Notes: generated by a model not told the origin, from the letters alone. Counted from the stretch's first letter, positions 1-8,246 are shown. The stretch is 19,630 bases of DNA from Brachionus plicatilis (GCA_010279815.1 QEOQ01000486.1:414104-433733), one strand, 5' to 3'. Numbers and translations are program-made.

Positions 1-890
1 TTAGCGTAAAATTCTGAAGCATTTTGGAATAATTTTTGAAAAATTTGAACATTTAAAATTTTAACAAAATTTAAAGAATATTAAAAGAATTTTATAGATC
101 TATTAAAGTTCAACATTTAAATTGAAAAAATTAGTAAACTGGGTTACGGCTTAAAAAAATTAGATTTCTGGTAAGAAAAATGTGAAAATTGGCTGTTTTT
201 CCAAAATTTTGAAGTAATTTTATTTTGAAAAAAATAAAAAAAAGCAATATTTCTGACTCAAAAACCAGTTTTACAGCCAGATATACAACAGAGACGAAAT
301 TATTTGTAAGAAAATCTGGTTGTTAAACTAAGTCAAAAATTTTGATATTATTTTATTTTTTCTTAATAAAAAGAATCTGATTAATATCTAGTTTAATTGT
401 GCAAAAATATTACAAAAAAATTTAGCTGAAAAAATTTAACATTTTAATGTTTAAATTAAAATTTTTAAAATTTTTAAATTCCAAATTTTCTGACAAAGCA
501 TTAGATATTTTCATTACCGAATTTTACAAAATTTTACCAAAAATTGTGTAATTATAAGTAAAATTAAGTAAGAAACGGTAAGCAATATTGAACTTTTTTT
601 ATTTTTATCAAAATAAAATTATTTCAAAATTTAGGAATAAACAGTCAATTTTTACATTTTTCTTACAAAATTAATTTTTTACCAAACCTAATTTTTTTAG
701 CCGTAAGTATTTTGGAATAATTTTACAAAAAGTTACGTTTTTAAATGTTAGATAATGTAATTTTCCGTAAATTTACATGTTCTTACCAACAAATATTTAC
801 GTAAGATTACGTAAGCTTACTAATAATAATGTAAAATTACGTAATTTAGCCGATTCCTAGATTTTATGCGGTAATGAAATTCATATATAG
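1..890. other. AT-rich non-coding stretch
   Basis: No open frame of coding character is visible on either strand. The stretch is dominated by A/T runs and by many short GTAA/TTAC words. A phrase near the start (TTAGCGTAAAATTCTG... followed by TTTTGGAATAATTTT) recurs in diverged form around 700-725, which suggests old repeat material. The one distinct local signal, three TTACGTAA octamers, is listed separately. Confidence 0.6.
797..844. repeat. Cluster of three TTACGTAA palindromes
   Basis: The perfect 8-bp palindrome TTACGTAA occurs at 797-804, 807-814 and 837-844. The octamer matches the known binding consensus of PAR-type bZIP/NFIL3 proteins, so a regulatory role is possible. The surrounding 800 bp is generally rich in GTAA/TTAC words, so the cluster may instead be a by-product of a degenerate repeat. 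No gene start is near enough to assign a target. Confidence 0.35.
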
Positions 891-896
891 ATTGAC

Positions 897-1080
897 AAAA
901 AAAATTTAAAAAAATACTGCAACATACTTGGTTGCACCTTTTTTACCTAAACTAAAATTTTTGTTTTTTTAGTAAATCATTAATCAATTTAAAATTTATT
1001 TATTTTTTAATTTTTTTAGACAAAAAGGTGTAACTATGTATGTTGCAATATGTTGCAGTATTTTTTAAATTTTTTTTATT
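897..1080. repeat. Fold-back (inverted-repeat) element
   Basis: The left arm, about 897-945 (AATTTAAAAAAATACTGCAA... to GGTTGCACCTTTTT), is mirrored by the right arm, about 1017-1080 (AAAAAGGTGTAAC... to TTGCAGTATTTTTTAAATT). The right arm carries an extra copy of about ten bases around TTGCAATATGTTGCAG, so the arms are near but not perfect complements. The spacer of about 75 bp is pure AT. It resembles a small MITE or fold-back element. No clear target-site duplication or coding capacity was found. Confidence 0.55.
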
Positions 1081-1320
1081 AACATTAATTTTGATTAATC
1101 AAAAAATTAAGAATTTTTGTTTAATTTAAATATGAATTTCACAATACCGTTTTCGCTAACTTTGTTCGTATTTGGTCAAATTTTTAAGGTTCCTTTTCAC
1201 ATGAACATTTAAAAAATGACTCCGCCGATGCTCAAGCCATCCCTTACGAATTCTTTTTTCTGAAAATTTTTCTGAATTGGAAAATTTAAGGGATGTACCA
1301 ATTCAAACTTGAAACTAAAT

Positions 1321-1546
1321 GAGTTAGGATATTTTTAATCAAAAACATCCTAAAAATATCCTAAAACGCACTAAAAGCAAAAAAACTAAAACTTTGTCAA
1401 TACTTAATTTTTTTGAATTCTGCAAAAAGCACTTCATTTTCATGTTCATTTTTATCTCAGCTTTAATTTGGTACCATTTTCATTCAATTTGGACATAAAC
1501 TGAATGAGTTAGGATATTTTTAATCAAAAACATCCTAAAACGCACT
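1321..1546. repeat. Two direct copies of a ~42-bp repeat
   Basis: A block starting GAGTTAGGATATTTTTAATC and ending CCTAAAACGCACTA occurs at 1321-1373 and again at 1505-1546. The first copy contains an extra 11-bp partial duplication (TAAAAATATCC). The copies lie about 184 bp apart in the same orientation. The second copy directly precedes the insertion point of the retrotransposon fragment at 1564. Confidence 0.65.
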
Positions 1547-1598
1547 ATTAAATATTAAATTCAATTAAATTGACCTAACACTACACAAATTAAAATTA

Positions 1599-1901
1599 AT
1601 GAAACTTGAATTATACATAAGGTTGCATAACAATGATTACACTAGATCGATCTTAGCCGAACTAGAAAGTATGTTTATTAAAGATGATTTCATAAATGAA
1701 GTTTATGAAATTAGCGGAATATCACAAATGAATTATGGAATCTCCACCTTTGACGCATGCAAAATAGCAATAGATAGATTAAATGAGCAAAAGAAGTTAG
1801 ATATGAAGTGTGATGAACTCAGCGCTCAAGTCACTCATGCATTTGTCATTAAGGACAAACAGAAAATGTCAAACACAGTCGCCGAACTATTAAAATTTTA
1901 A
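1599..1901 (+). CDS. Probable C-terminal fragment of a LINE ORF, 100 residues
   Basis: The frame is open from 1569, five bases inside the retrotransposon junction, and closes at TAA 1899-1901. The first ATG is at 1599, but nothing shows that it is a genuine start. Codon use is less A+T-extreme than the flanks, and the frame has no stops, so the insertion seems young. The protein is charged and helical-looking, beginning MKLELYIRLHNNDYTRSILA and ending with a K/M/E-rich tail. I do not recognise reverse transcriptase or endonuclease motifs. The assignment as the end of a LINE ORF rests on position: immediately upstream of a LINE-like 3' UTR, inside target duplications. An alternative is a short captured host gene. 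Confidence 0.55.
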   Translation: MKLELYIRLHNNDYTRSILAELESMFIKDDFINEVYEISGISQMNYGISTFDACKIAIDRLNEQKKLDMKCDELSAQVTHAFVIKDKQKMSNTVAELLKF

Positions 1902-2142
1902 ATATATTAACTAGTTTATATAAACATAGCCTTTACCATTACGACCATATATTATTCTAAGACTCAATTAACATCACCTTTTTTTAGATGAAATTGAACT
2001 ATGTCCCTGTAAATACGTTTTCTTTTCTTTTATTCATTTGTTTATTAGATAACTTAATATGACAATCATATCTTAAAATATTTTTGTTTTTTTTTGTAAA
2101 AATTTTAAGTATGCTTTATTTCACAGTATACTTAGTTAATGT

Positions 2143-2185
2143 GGTCCTTTGAGGACCCTTGCCTAGTCTGAAATAAATAAATAAA
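2143..2185 (+). other. Stem-loop and AAAT tail of the LINE copy
   Basis: GGTCCT and AGGACC (2143-2157) form a perfect 6-bp stem with a three-base TTG loop. It is followed by CCTTGCCTAGTCTG and an AAAT microsatellite. In several LINE families a 3' stem-loop next to a short-repeat tail is what the reverse transcriptase recognises. That role is inferred here from position. Confidence 0.6.
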
Positions 2186-2330
2186 TAAATATTAAATTCA
2201 TTTCAATTTTAAAATTAAAAGAATTCGTATTCCAAAAACAAAAAATTTGAAAAAAAATTATCTTTTCTATTTATTTGTTAAAATATAAGAGTGATTTTTC
2301 TTGTTTTAATCCTTTATTTTTGTAATTAAA

Positions 2331-2420
2331 ATGAAATTTTTTTTTATCCTGCTTACTTTTCTTGTTGCACAAGTTTGCTTTAAAATAATTGTAACAATAA
2401 AATTGATTTTACTAAAATAG
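2331..2420 (+). CDS. Orphan signal-peptide-like start (possible first exon)
   Basis: An ATG at 2331 opens a 29-codon frame beginning MKFFFILLTFLVAQVCFK. This has the layout of a secretory signal peptide: a short basic start, a hydrophobic core and small/polar residues where cleavage would fall. The frame ends at TAG 2418-2420. A GTAACA at 2391 could be a splice donor, but no matching downstream plus-strand exon was identified. The piggyBac element begins 30 bp after the stop and may have separated or destroyed the rest of the gene. AT-rich DNA yields hydrophobic peptides by chance, so this is weak. Confidence 0.25.
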   Translation: MKFFFILLTFLVAQVCFKIIVTIKLILLK

Positions 2421-2449
2421 GTATTTTAACAGCAAAAATTATCATTTTT

Positions 2450-3086
2450 TTAACACTAGAAGCACCAAAATTTCAAACTACTAGAAGCACCAAAACGAGT
2501 CATTTTGACTCGTTATGAAAATTAAGGAATAAATCATATATTTTATGTTCAAATTTATTTAAATTATTAAATTAATTGAATAAAAATAGTAAATTAAATA
2601 ATTAATAAATTTTAGTCTTTTCTTAAGCCTTATAAAATATCCATGGTCAATCACACTTTTTACAAATACTCTCTATTTCTTTTGTACAATTTCCACACAT
2701 TTGCTTTTTTACATTTTGAACAAAAATTTGTCGCTTTATAATTACCACATAAACGAATTTGAACAAATTTTTTTTATTTGAATTTAGAAAGTTATTCTTA
2801 TTTCTAATACTGAAAAAAAATTATGCTCAAAAAAAAAAATACATAGATTTTAGCGGCCAAACACCGAAAAAAGAGTCATTTTGACTCGTTGGTGCTTCTA
2901 GTAGTATATACTTGATTTGGCACAAAGACAAATTTTTTTGAATTTAATTTTTGTTAATTTAGAAAGTTATTCTTATTTTTATGCTGAAAAAAAAATATCA
3001 TGCTCAAATAACAAAAATTGACTTTGATTTTAGCGGCCAAAAATCCTAAGAGAGTCATTTTGGCTCGTTGGTGCTTCTAGTGTTAA
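2450..3086. mobile_element. Non-autonomous piggyBac-type transposon with TTAA target duplications
   Basis: The element body is 2454-3082, flanked by TTAA at 2450-2453 and 3083-3086. The ends are inverted repeats: CACTAGAAGCACCAA at the left and its exact complement TTGGTGCTTCTAGTG at the right. Inside each end is a second, subterminal copy (2481-2514 on the left, 2873-2901 on the right) carrying a small palindrome with the half-site CGAGTCA. The right end is a tandem duplication of about 150-180 bp, both copies containing TTTTAGCGGCCAA. The TTAA duplication and CACTAGAA-like ends are typical of piggyBac. The minus strand keeps a relic of the transposase tail. The element is too short to encode a transposase and must depend on a helper elsewhere. 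Confidence 0.85.
2647..2769 (-). pseudogene. Relic of piggyBac transposase C-terminal cysteine-rich domain
   Basis: On the minus strand, about 40 codons survive in two frames. The upstream part reads RLCGNYKATNFCSKCKK. The downstream part, shifted by one base in an A/T run at about 2700-2711, reads CGNCTKEIESICKKCD followed by a TGA stop at 2647-2649. The spaced C-x2-C pairs match the zinc-binding cysteine-rich tail found at the end of piggyBac-family transposases, although no domain search was run. The catalytic DDD core is absent, so this is a deletion derivative whose transposase read toward the left terminal repeat. It independently supports the piggyBac call. Confidence 0.65.
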
Positions 3087-3091
3087 ATAAA

Positions 3092-3131
3092 AAGTCTGAC
3101 GAAAAAAAAATATTTTTTTTTCGTCAGACTT
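3092..3131. repeat. Perfect 40-bp palindrome
   Basis: AAGTCTGACG followed by nine A and T (3092-3111) is exactly complementary to 3112-3131, with no unpaired loop. It starts six bases beyond the right TTAA of the piggyBac element and lies about 60 bp beyond the stop codon of the espin-like gene, probably within or just after its 3' UTR. It could be a cruciform-forming hairpin, a minimal fold-back insertion, or the scar of a hairpin-mediated repair event. Confidence 0.8.
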
Positions 3132-3187
3132 CGTCATTTAGTTTTTAAATTAAAATTTTTTCTTTAATTAAAAAATAAAAATTTGAA

Positions 3188-6100
3188 TTACTCGATAACA
3201 GAGTCATTAAGATCATCTTCATTTTCCGGTTGAGAGGTAGGCTCATTTTTGAATCCAGTTATTTTCGACTGTTCCGGCAGACTGACTGGAGCTGGTCCTA
3301 CAGCAAAAAAACAAAAAATTAGCTCAATTTAGTATAAAAAATTTTTTAATTTTTTACGGAATTTTTGCCTGTACAAATATGCCGGCTCATGATTAATATC
3401 CTTTGCTCGCTTAAGACGCAACATTGAGCCAATTCGACGCAAATTTATCTAATTTAAAAAAAATAAATAAATTACAACAATTCTGTTTTGGATAATATTT
3501 GAGTTTTTATAAATTTTAAAATGAACAACTGTTTCAAATTACTTTTCTATTAGTAGCACTAGTTTGAGATGATGTGTTGTTTGAAATTGAGTTTCTCAAA
3601 TCTTAAAATCAAATTAAGCCAAATTAAATACAAATGGATTAAAAATTGTAATTTTTTTATCTATCAAAATTAAAGAAAAAATTGTGTGCAGAATTGTGCT
3701 CGCTAGAATCTAATTAATAATCCGGCATATGTGAGCTTGTGAGCTAATTTGTAAAGTTAATGGCCTCACCATTCGACGACAATGAACACTCGGACTCATC
3801 GTCTAAGTTATTTAAAGTGTCATCCTGAGAATCATTTTGCTCACTAGAAAAACTTTTGTGAAAAGCATCGGGCACACTATGCGACTTGGTCCATATCGTG
3901 TCATCATCACGATACGTGTGAAAAAAAGACTTTTTCCAGTAGTTTTCCAAGCCGAATAGATTGCCAATGAAGCTTTTGCATGCTATTTTGAACTTAAATC
4001 GCTTAGTGCGACTTAATTTGAACCAACAGGGCATATTCTCTATTTGGCAAGTATTGGGATCATTCAGAAATTATTTTTGAATTTTTTCCTTAAAATAAAT
4101 GAGAAAAATATATTTTTATCTTTAGCTTAAGATCGTTGGACTCGAACAGATTGAACTCGCATTAGTACTTAGAATAGTCTGGGCTCTCTAGTTGATGTTT
4201 AATAATCGCTAAAGCTTTTTAGACAAATAGATAATCTTTAATTTATTGTTGAAATGAGAAAAGTATTCAAAACAAAGCCAGTTTAGTTACAATGTAATTT
4301 TTCTCATAGGTTGAGTTGCTTTTATTTACCAAATGGTAATTAATCGTATCCTATTATTTATTTGGTCAAAAATAAAAATAAAGATATAAACAAACTATGG
4401 AGTATTTTTCATTCTTAAAGCTTACCTTTTTCTTCAAGTTGCTGCACAGGCTTCAAGCATTCGAGGACAAAATTTTTGCATTCATCGCTCTTGCTGCTCA
4501 GAGCTAATTCATACGGGGTCATATTCTCCACGTCTTCTTCGTACATGTTCAGACCAGCGTCATTCAAAAGCTTGAGGCATTTACAGTGCCCTTTAAAAAA
4601 AACTTAAACTTTTGCCAAGGAACGCCAAAAAATTTATTTGGAGCCAAATGTCAAAAATTCTATAGTCTTCTTAAGTTAAGCTTTTATTACACGATATTTA
4701 AATAGATTAAAATTTTTAATTTTTTTTAGACTCAAATTTTAGAATAAAACAATGGGCTAGAAATTGTTTTTGTACACAAAATATTAAAACTAACTTCAAA
4801 GTTTTCTTTCCTCTTCCTTTCTTCTACCTCCTTCTTCAGAAAAGAAGTAGATAAAATTAGTTTTATTACGCACTGTATACTAAAATTCCTTCTTTTATCC
4901 CTAAAAAAAATTTACTTTGTAAAACTTTTTGATGAATTTAAATAATTTTTTATTAATAATAAACTTTTTTTGGTTTAAAAATTTTTTTTCGTTTAAGAAC
5001 CTTCTTTGATAAAAAAATTATTTGCAAAATTTTAATTTTTTCACCAAATTCAAAAATATGGAAAGTGAATCTGAGTGAGTTTTGTAAAAAGAATGGACAC
5101 TCAAGCAATTTCTAGATACAAATAAATACCAAAAAGAAAGAAGTATAAAAGTTATTTTAAGATATTCAATTTTTTTATTCGAGCAAAAAAAAAGTGTTTT
5201 TACATTGAAAGAGCTTTTTTATTTTGAAAAGTCTTTTAAATATAAAAAGTTTTTTTGTCCTAATAAAATCGTTTTAAACGCTAAAATTTATTTTATGTAA
5301 ATATAAGTAAATTTAAACAGATGAAATTAAATTAGTGAAAACAAAAAGGATTATTATTAAATGGGTATATTTATATTAATTATTTGGGTGTAGGAATAAA
5401 TATTATTTTGGTATTTATTTATTGTCAAAATTATTGCAAAAGAAATAAAAACTGAGTACTATAAAAATAAAAATTATTATTGGGTATAAGAAAAAATATT
5501 AAAAAATTATTCTCTAATAATAAATGCTTTTTTTGCTAATGTAGGTCTGTCTCTCTTTCTTTTTCTAGCATAACACTCGAAAATAAAATTAAAAATCCTC
5601 CGTTTTTTCATTGGAACTTACTGATAATCCAAAAGGATGAAAACTGTATCTTTATCAGTAGTTCCTACAATTAGTATAGGGAACCCTTGCTAAAGTAGTT
5701 GTAAGTTGTATCAGCATGAAAATGAGTTTACATCGAATTATTATTTAATAATCTTATTGAAAAAAAAAAAAATTGCTTTTTCAACATATCGTTTTAATTT
5801 TCTTTTAAAAAATTTATTCTTTTATATTTTTTTTATTTTTTTTTATTTTTTTTTATTTTATATTATCTTATTTGGCATCTTAAAGCTGACATTCAATTCA
5901 AAGAGTTTATCGTTAAATATTAAAATTAATCTTTAAATTTATTTAAACAATTTTAATGTAAAATGCTTTACATGTTATATAGATTTAAAAAATAAAAAAA
6001 AATTTATTTCAAAAATATTCAATCATTTCATTTTATTACTTATTTGGATTTTACTTATTTAAATTTTAATTTCAAATGGTTTGAAATTAATTTTTAAATT

Positions 6101-7463
6101 TAATTTTAATTTTGAGTACTAGATACAAATACTTTTGAAATAAAAAATTTCAGAATAAACTCTACAAAAAATAAATTTAAAAAAATTAAAATTTAAAAAC
6201 CGATTTTATCAATGGATTTAGAAAAAATTTTTTTTAATTATTTAATTTTTTTAAATCTACATAACATGTAAAACATGTTACATTAAAATTATTTAAATAA
6301 ACTTAAAGATTGATTTTTTAATATTTAAAGATAAGCTCTTTGAATTGAAATGATATATTCAATTGATCATCAACTTCAAGATGCCTCTTATTTAACTTTA
6401 TTTTTTTGTATTCTCAAGGAGCATTAGCTGTGTACAGATAAACAAATAAATAAAAATACTAACCTAAAAAAAGTATAGACCAAAAGATGAATAAATCAAA
6501 AAAATTTAATTTCTAAAACACTAAAATTGGTTCGGTATATTTTTTCATCAGCTTATGTGAAAATTTCTACAATGTATTTGAAAATGTTGGCTAAAGGTGA
6601 TAAATTGAATTGATCTTTTGATTAAATTTACGAAACCAATTTTTGTCTTAAGAATAAAAATTTTTTTATTTTTTTGTTCTATTAAATTCAAAAGTCATTT
6701 AACTAAAATAAATAAAATCTATAAAAACTTTGCTTAATTATTATTATTGTGTAATTATTATAAATGCTAAATAAAAATCTAAATTGCCACAGCTAATAAT
6801 TTTACCATTTTCAGCTGCATCATGGGCAGGAGTTGAGCCCCAAACGTCCTTTGAACTTTTCAAGCACTTGGCTGATTTGAGTGCGAGCAAATATTCCAAT
6901 ATTTGGTCATGTCCGCGAGCAGCAGCCATGTGAAAAACTGTAGCACCGTCTTTGGTGCGAAACTTAAGATACGAAGGTCCCATTTTGAACAATAGATACT
7001 GGACTATTTCTATAGACCCGGATTGAACACCCAAATGTAGCAGGGTGAATTTTTCTTTTTTTGTAGCCTTGTTGTATTTGGCACCTGCGTTATCAAGTAA
7101 ATACTTTAAAGCCTCGTATTTTCCTTCAATGGCAGCGTGCATGGCCGGCGTCATATCGCTGGCATCGCGTTTATTAATGTGCTTTTTGGACTCACGGGCG
7201 ACCAGTCTCAAGACCGGCATGTCTCCTTTTAGCACACACAAATGAATCGGATAAAGATCAAATTTGTTTCTACAATTTATTAGAATAGAATGGTTTTTAA
7301 TTAGGTATCTAACTATGTCATATTGGTTGTAGATTATAGCCTTGTGCAAGAGTGTGTTTCCGTCTTGGTCAACTATTTGGCTTATGGACACATTGTCATC
7401 TCTTTTCAGCTGCAGCAGATACTCTAGAGCTTCGAGATTGGCATTTTCTAATGAGTGTTGCAT
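3188..7463 (-). CDS. Espin/forked-like ankyrin-repeat protein, four exons, ~400 residues
   Basis: Proposed CDS on the minus strand: 7463-6806, 4590-4426, 4039-3770, 3297-3188. Every junction is phase 1 with GT and AG borders, giving 401 codons including TAA. Residues ~32-271 form about seven ankyrin repeats, with hallmarks such as GNTLLHKAI, DMTPAMHAAIEGK and GATVFHMAAARGH. The sixth repeat reads DVWGSTPAHDAAENG, a close match to the signature of espin family actin-bundling proteins. It crosses the first splice junction seamlessly, which validates exons 1 and 2. The start ATG at 7461-7463 precedes an espin-like helical N-terminus; the frame is open further upstream but turns hydrophobic and AT-rich, as expected of a 5' UTR. 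After the repeats come a basic K/R/F-rich stretch and an acidic Ser/Asp/Glu tail. No WH2 motif, proline-rich region or actin-bundling module was recognised, and the protein is much shorter than vertebrate espin. Confidence is high for exons 1-2 and moderate for 3-4. Confidence 0.72.
3329..3448 (-). CDS. Coding-like segment inside the last intron of the espin-like gene
   Basis: After an AAATTAG acceptor at 3455-3449, one frame reads 39 residues rich in Arg/Lys (INLRRIGSMLRLKRAKDINH...) before a TAA at 3329-3331. It is clearly less AT-rich than its surroundings. In the phase delivered by the upstream exons it would instead end after 12 residues (DKFASNWLNVAS). It may be an alternative terminal exon or a relic, or it may encode a peptide from an unrecognised transcript. 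A GC-type donor (CAG/GCAAAA) is visible but unusual. Confidence 0.3.
   Translation of the reverse strand: MNLRRIGSMLRLKRAKDINHEPAYLYRQKFRKKLKNFLY
3770..4039 (-). CDS. Third exon of the espin-like gene (basic, then acidic)
   Basis: The exon is bounded by an AG at 4041-4040 (a weak polypyrimidine tract) and by a GTGAGG donor after 3770. It encodes about 90 residues in the phase needed by its neighbours. It starts ENMPCWFKLSRTKRFKFK, continues with a tryptophan/lysine/phenylalanine-rich part, and ends with a Ser/Asp/Glu-rich stretch. Exons 2 and 4 are also in phase with each other, so this exon could be skipped. Alternatively the in-frame ATG at 4032-4034 could mark a separate short transcript. 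I recognise no domain. Confidence 0.5.
5613..5664. repeat. Imperfect hairpin, ~14-bp stem
   Basis: GGAACTTACTGATAA (5613-5627) pairs with TTATCAGTAGTTCC (5651-5664), leaving a single bulged base. The loop of about 23 bases contains a smaller TCC-AAAA-GGA hairpin. The stretch is noticeably richer in G+C than the intron around it. It could be a structured RNA within the intron, a fold-back relic or part of a SINE. No tRNA-like promoter boxes or snoRNA box pair in the right order were found. Confidence 0.5.
5827..5860. repeat. Short tandem repeat of A followed by eight or nine T
   Basis: Three near-identical units of A plus a T8-T9 run follow one another, then grade into TTTTATTTTATATTATC. This is a simple-sequence tract next to the left arm of the large inverted repeat, with no other visible role. 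Confidence 0.7.
5874..6385. repeat. Large imperfect inverted repeat (arms ~130-150 bp)
   Basis: The left arm, about 5874-6005, starts GGCATCTTAAAG and includes CAATTCAAAGAG, ATTTTAATGTAAAATG and ACATGTTATATAGATTT. It is mirrored by the right arm, about 6236-6385, running from AAATCTACATAACATGT through CTCTTTGAATTG to CTTCAAGATGCC. The arms look well over three-quarters identical; the right arm has an extra block of about 20 bp (near ATATATTCAATTGATCATC). The spacer of about 230 bp is pure AT. The right arm runs directly into a LINE-type tail, so this may be two inverted copies of one retrotransposon 3' UTR, or a fold-back transposon. In the pre-mRNA it would form a long hairpin. Confidence 0.7.
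6386..6456 (+). mobile_element. Retrotransposon 3' tail, copy A
   Basis: The segment has TTATTTAACTTTATTTTT, then an AAGGAGC...AGCT potential stem, then the exact 20-mer CAGATAAACAAATAAATAAA (6435-6454). The same layout and the identical 20-mer occur at 8535-8554. The AAAT-type tail and stem arrangement resemble the LINE copy ending at 2185, but the sequence family differs. No coding part remains and the 5' end was not located. Confidence 0.55.
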
Positions 7464-7760
7464 CTTTTGGGCATCGTCAAGTTTCGAAATTGACAACAAA
7501 AATGGTGATGATAAATATTTGTCCGTGTTGTTTTTTTTGGTAAGCAAATTTCTTGGTAATTTGATAGAGATAAGAGGAAAATAGATAAAATAAAGAAATA
7601 AAAATTGGCTAATTATCAAAAAAGATCGAAATTTTAAAGGATTTGTAAGCTGAATGCTTAACCTAAAAAAAAACATGAAATACAAAATAGCAAAAGCAAC
7701 GAGTTGACTCGACGCTGTACGCTCTTATCTGGTCAAATCATAAAATTGTGTGAATTATTC
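7464..7760 (-). promoter_or_regulatory. 5' leader and likely promoter side of the espin-like gene
   Basis: Upstream of the proposed ATG the frame stays open but encodes an AT-driven hydrophobic run, typical of an untranslated leader. A strong acceptor-like site, TTTTTTTTTAG, followed by GTTAAG lies at about 7660-7675. It could end a 5' UTR intron or accept a trans-spliced leader. Farther out, 7695-7735 is locally GC-richer and contains the palindrome CGAGT-TG-ACTCG (7700-7711) and an AGATAAG (GATA-type) word on the minus strand. No TATA box can be singled out in such AT-rich DNA. Confidence 0.35.
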
Positions 7761-8246
7761 AGTGGGTGTTTTAGTTCAAATAATACAAATTCAAAATAAA
7801 TACTTAATAAATAAATAAAATTTTTGTTGCATTTATTTTACATTTGATACAGATTTAACACGGTTTTGCTAATTATTTGAGTATTTTGTTCAAAGTTCAT
7901 TTTTTAAAAGCATCTAAGCACCCTAAGTTGCTCTAATACCGTTATCTATCACAAAATTTAACCAACAAAAAATCTTTTGATCTCACGTACTGTAAATTTT
8001 TAATACAATTTTTTTAGACTATTGCCCTCAACATCTTATTAAACCTAGATCCTTATGTTAAATAAACCCAAGGGAATTTTCAGAATTTTCATGATTTTTA
8101 AGGCCATATTTGTGGAATTTTTTAGCCAAAATTTCAGATACTTTCTAGTTTAAATTTGATTTTTTAAAAATTAAAAATTTTGCCATTGATCCCCTTGATC
8201 ATCTAATTTACAAAAAACTAATGTAACTACTGTACAGCAAAATTAA
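7761..8246. other. Non-coding AT-rich stretch
   Basis: No open frame of coding character and no structured repeat was found. There is a small local rise in G+C around 8020-8080, which contains stop codons in all frames I followed. Confidence 0.5.

Larger units (their letters stand above)
1549..2200 (+). mobile_element. 5'-truncated non-LTR (LINE-type) retrotransposon copy with target duplication
   Basis: A 15-bp direct repeat TAAATATTAAATTCA flanks the segment at 1549-1563 and 2186-2200. Between the repeats lie an ORF that is open from within a few bases of the left junction, a short 3' untranslated region, a stem-loop (GGTCCT-TTG-AGGACC) and a tail of about five AAAT units ending at the right repeat. 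Target duplication plus 3' microsatellite tail plus an ORF cut at the junction is the usual signature of target-primed reverse transcription with 5' truncation. The right repeat partly merges with the tail, so the true duplication could be as short as about 11 bp. Confidence 0.75.
4591..6805 (-). other. Large first intron of the espin-like gene
   Basis: This 2.2-kb intron is bounded by a GTAAAA donor (6805) and a TTTTTTAAAG acceptor (4591). It contains no convincing exon. It has accumulated a small hairpin (5613-5664), an A-T9 short tandem repeat (5827-5860), a large inverted repeat (5874-6385) and a retrotransposon 3' tail (6386-6456). The open frame at 5706-5936 is a low-complexity Phe/Ile/Lys translation of T-runs and is not called. 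Confidence 0.6.

Noticed and set aside
1195..1290. Small GC-richer island with open frames on both strands
   Set aside because: Both strands are open for ~25-35 codons but without start, splice or family signal. It is probably part of a dispersed repeat.
4130..4200. tRNA-like words (TTCGAGTCC on the minus strand)
   Set aside because: The bases around the apparent T-loop do not pair into a stem, and no acceptor or anticodon arm could be built.
5706..5936. 76-codon plus-strand frame
   Set aside because: It is almost entirely Phe/Ile/Leu/Lys from T and A runs, lies in the espin-like intron and partly overlaps the inverted repeat; it has no coding character.
7045..7584. Three plus-strand frames opposite the ankyrin exon
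   Set aside because: They are antisense shadows of the minus-strand ankyrin coding exon, whose repeat pattern is unmistakable.
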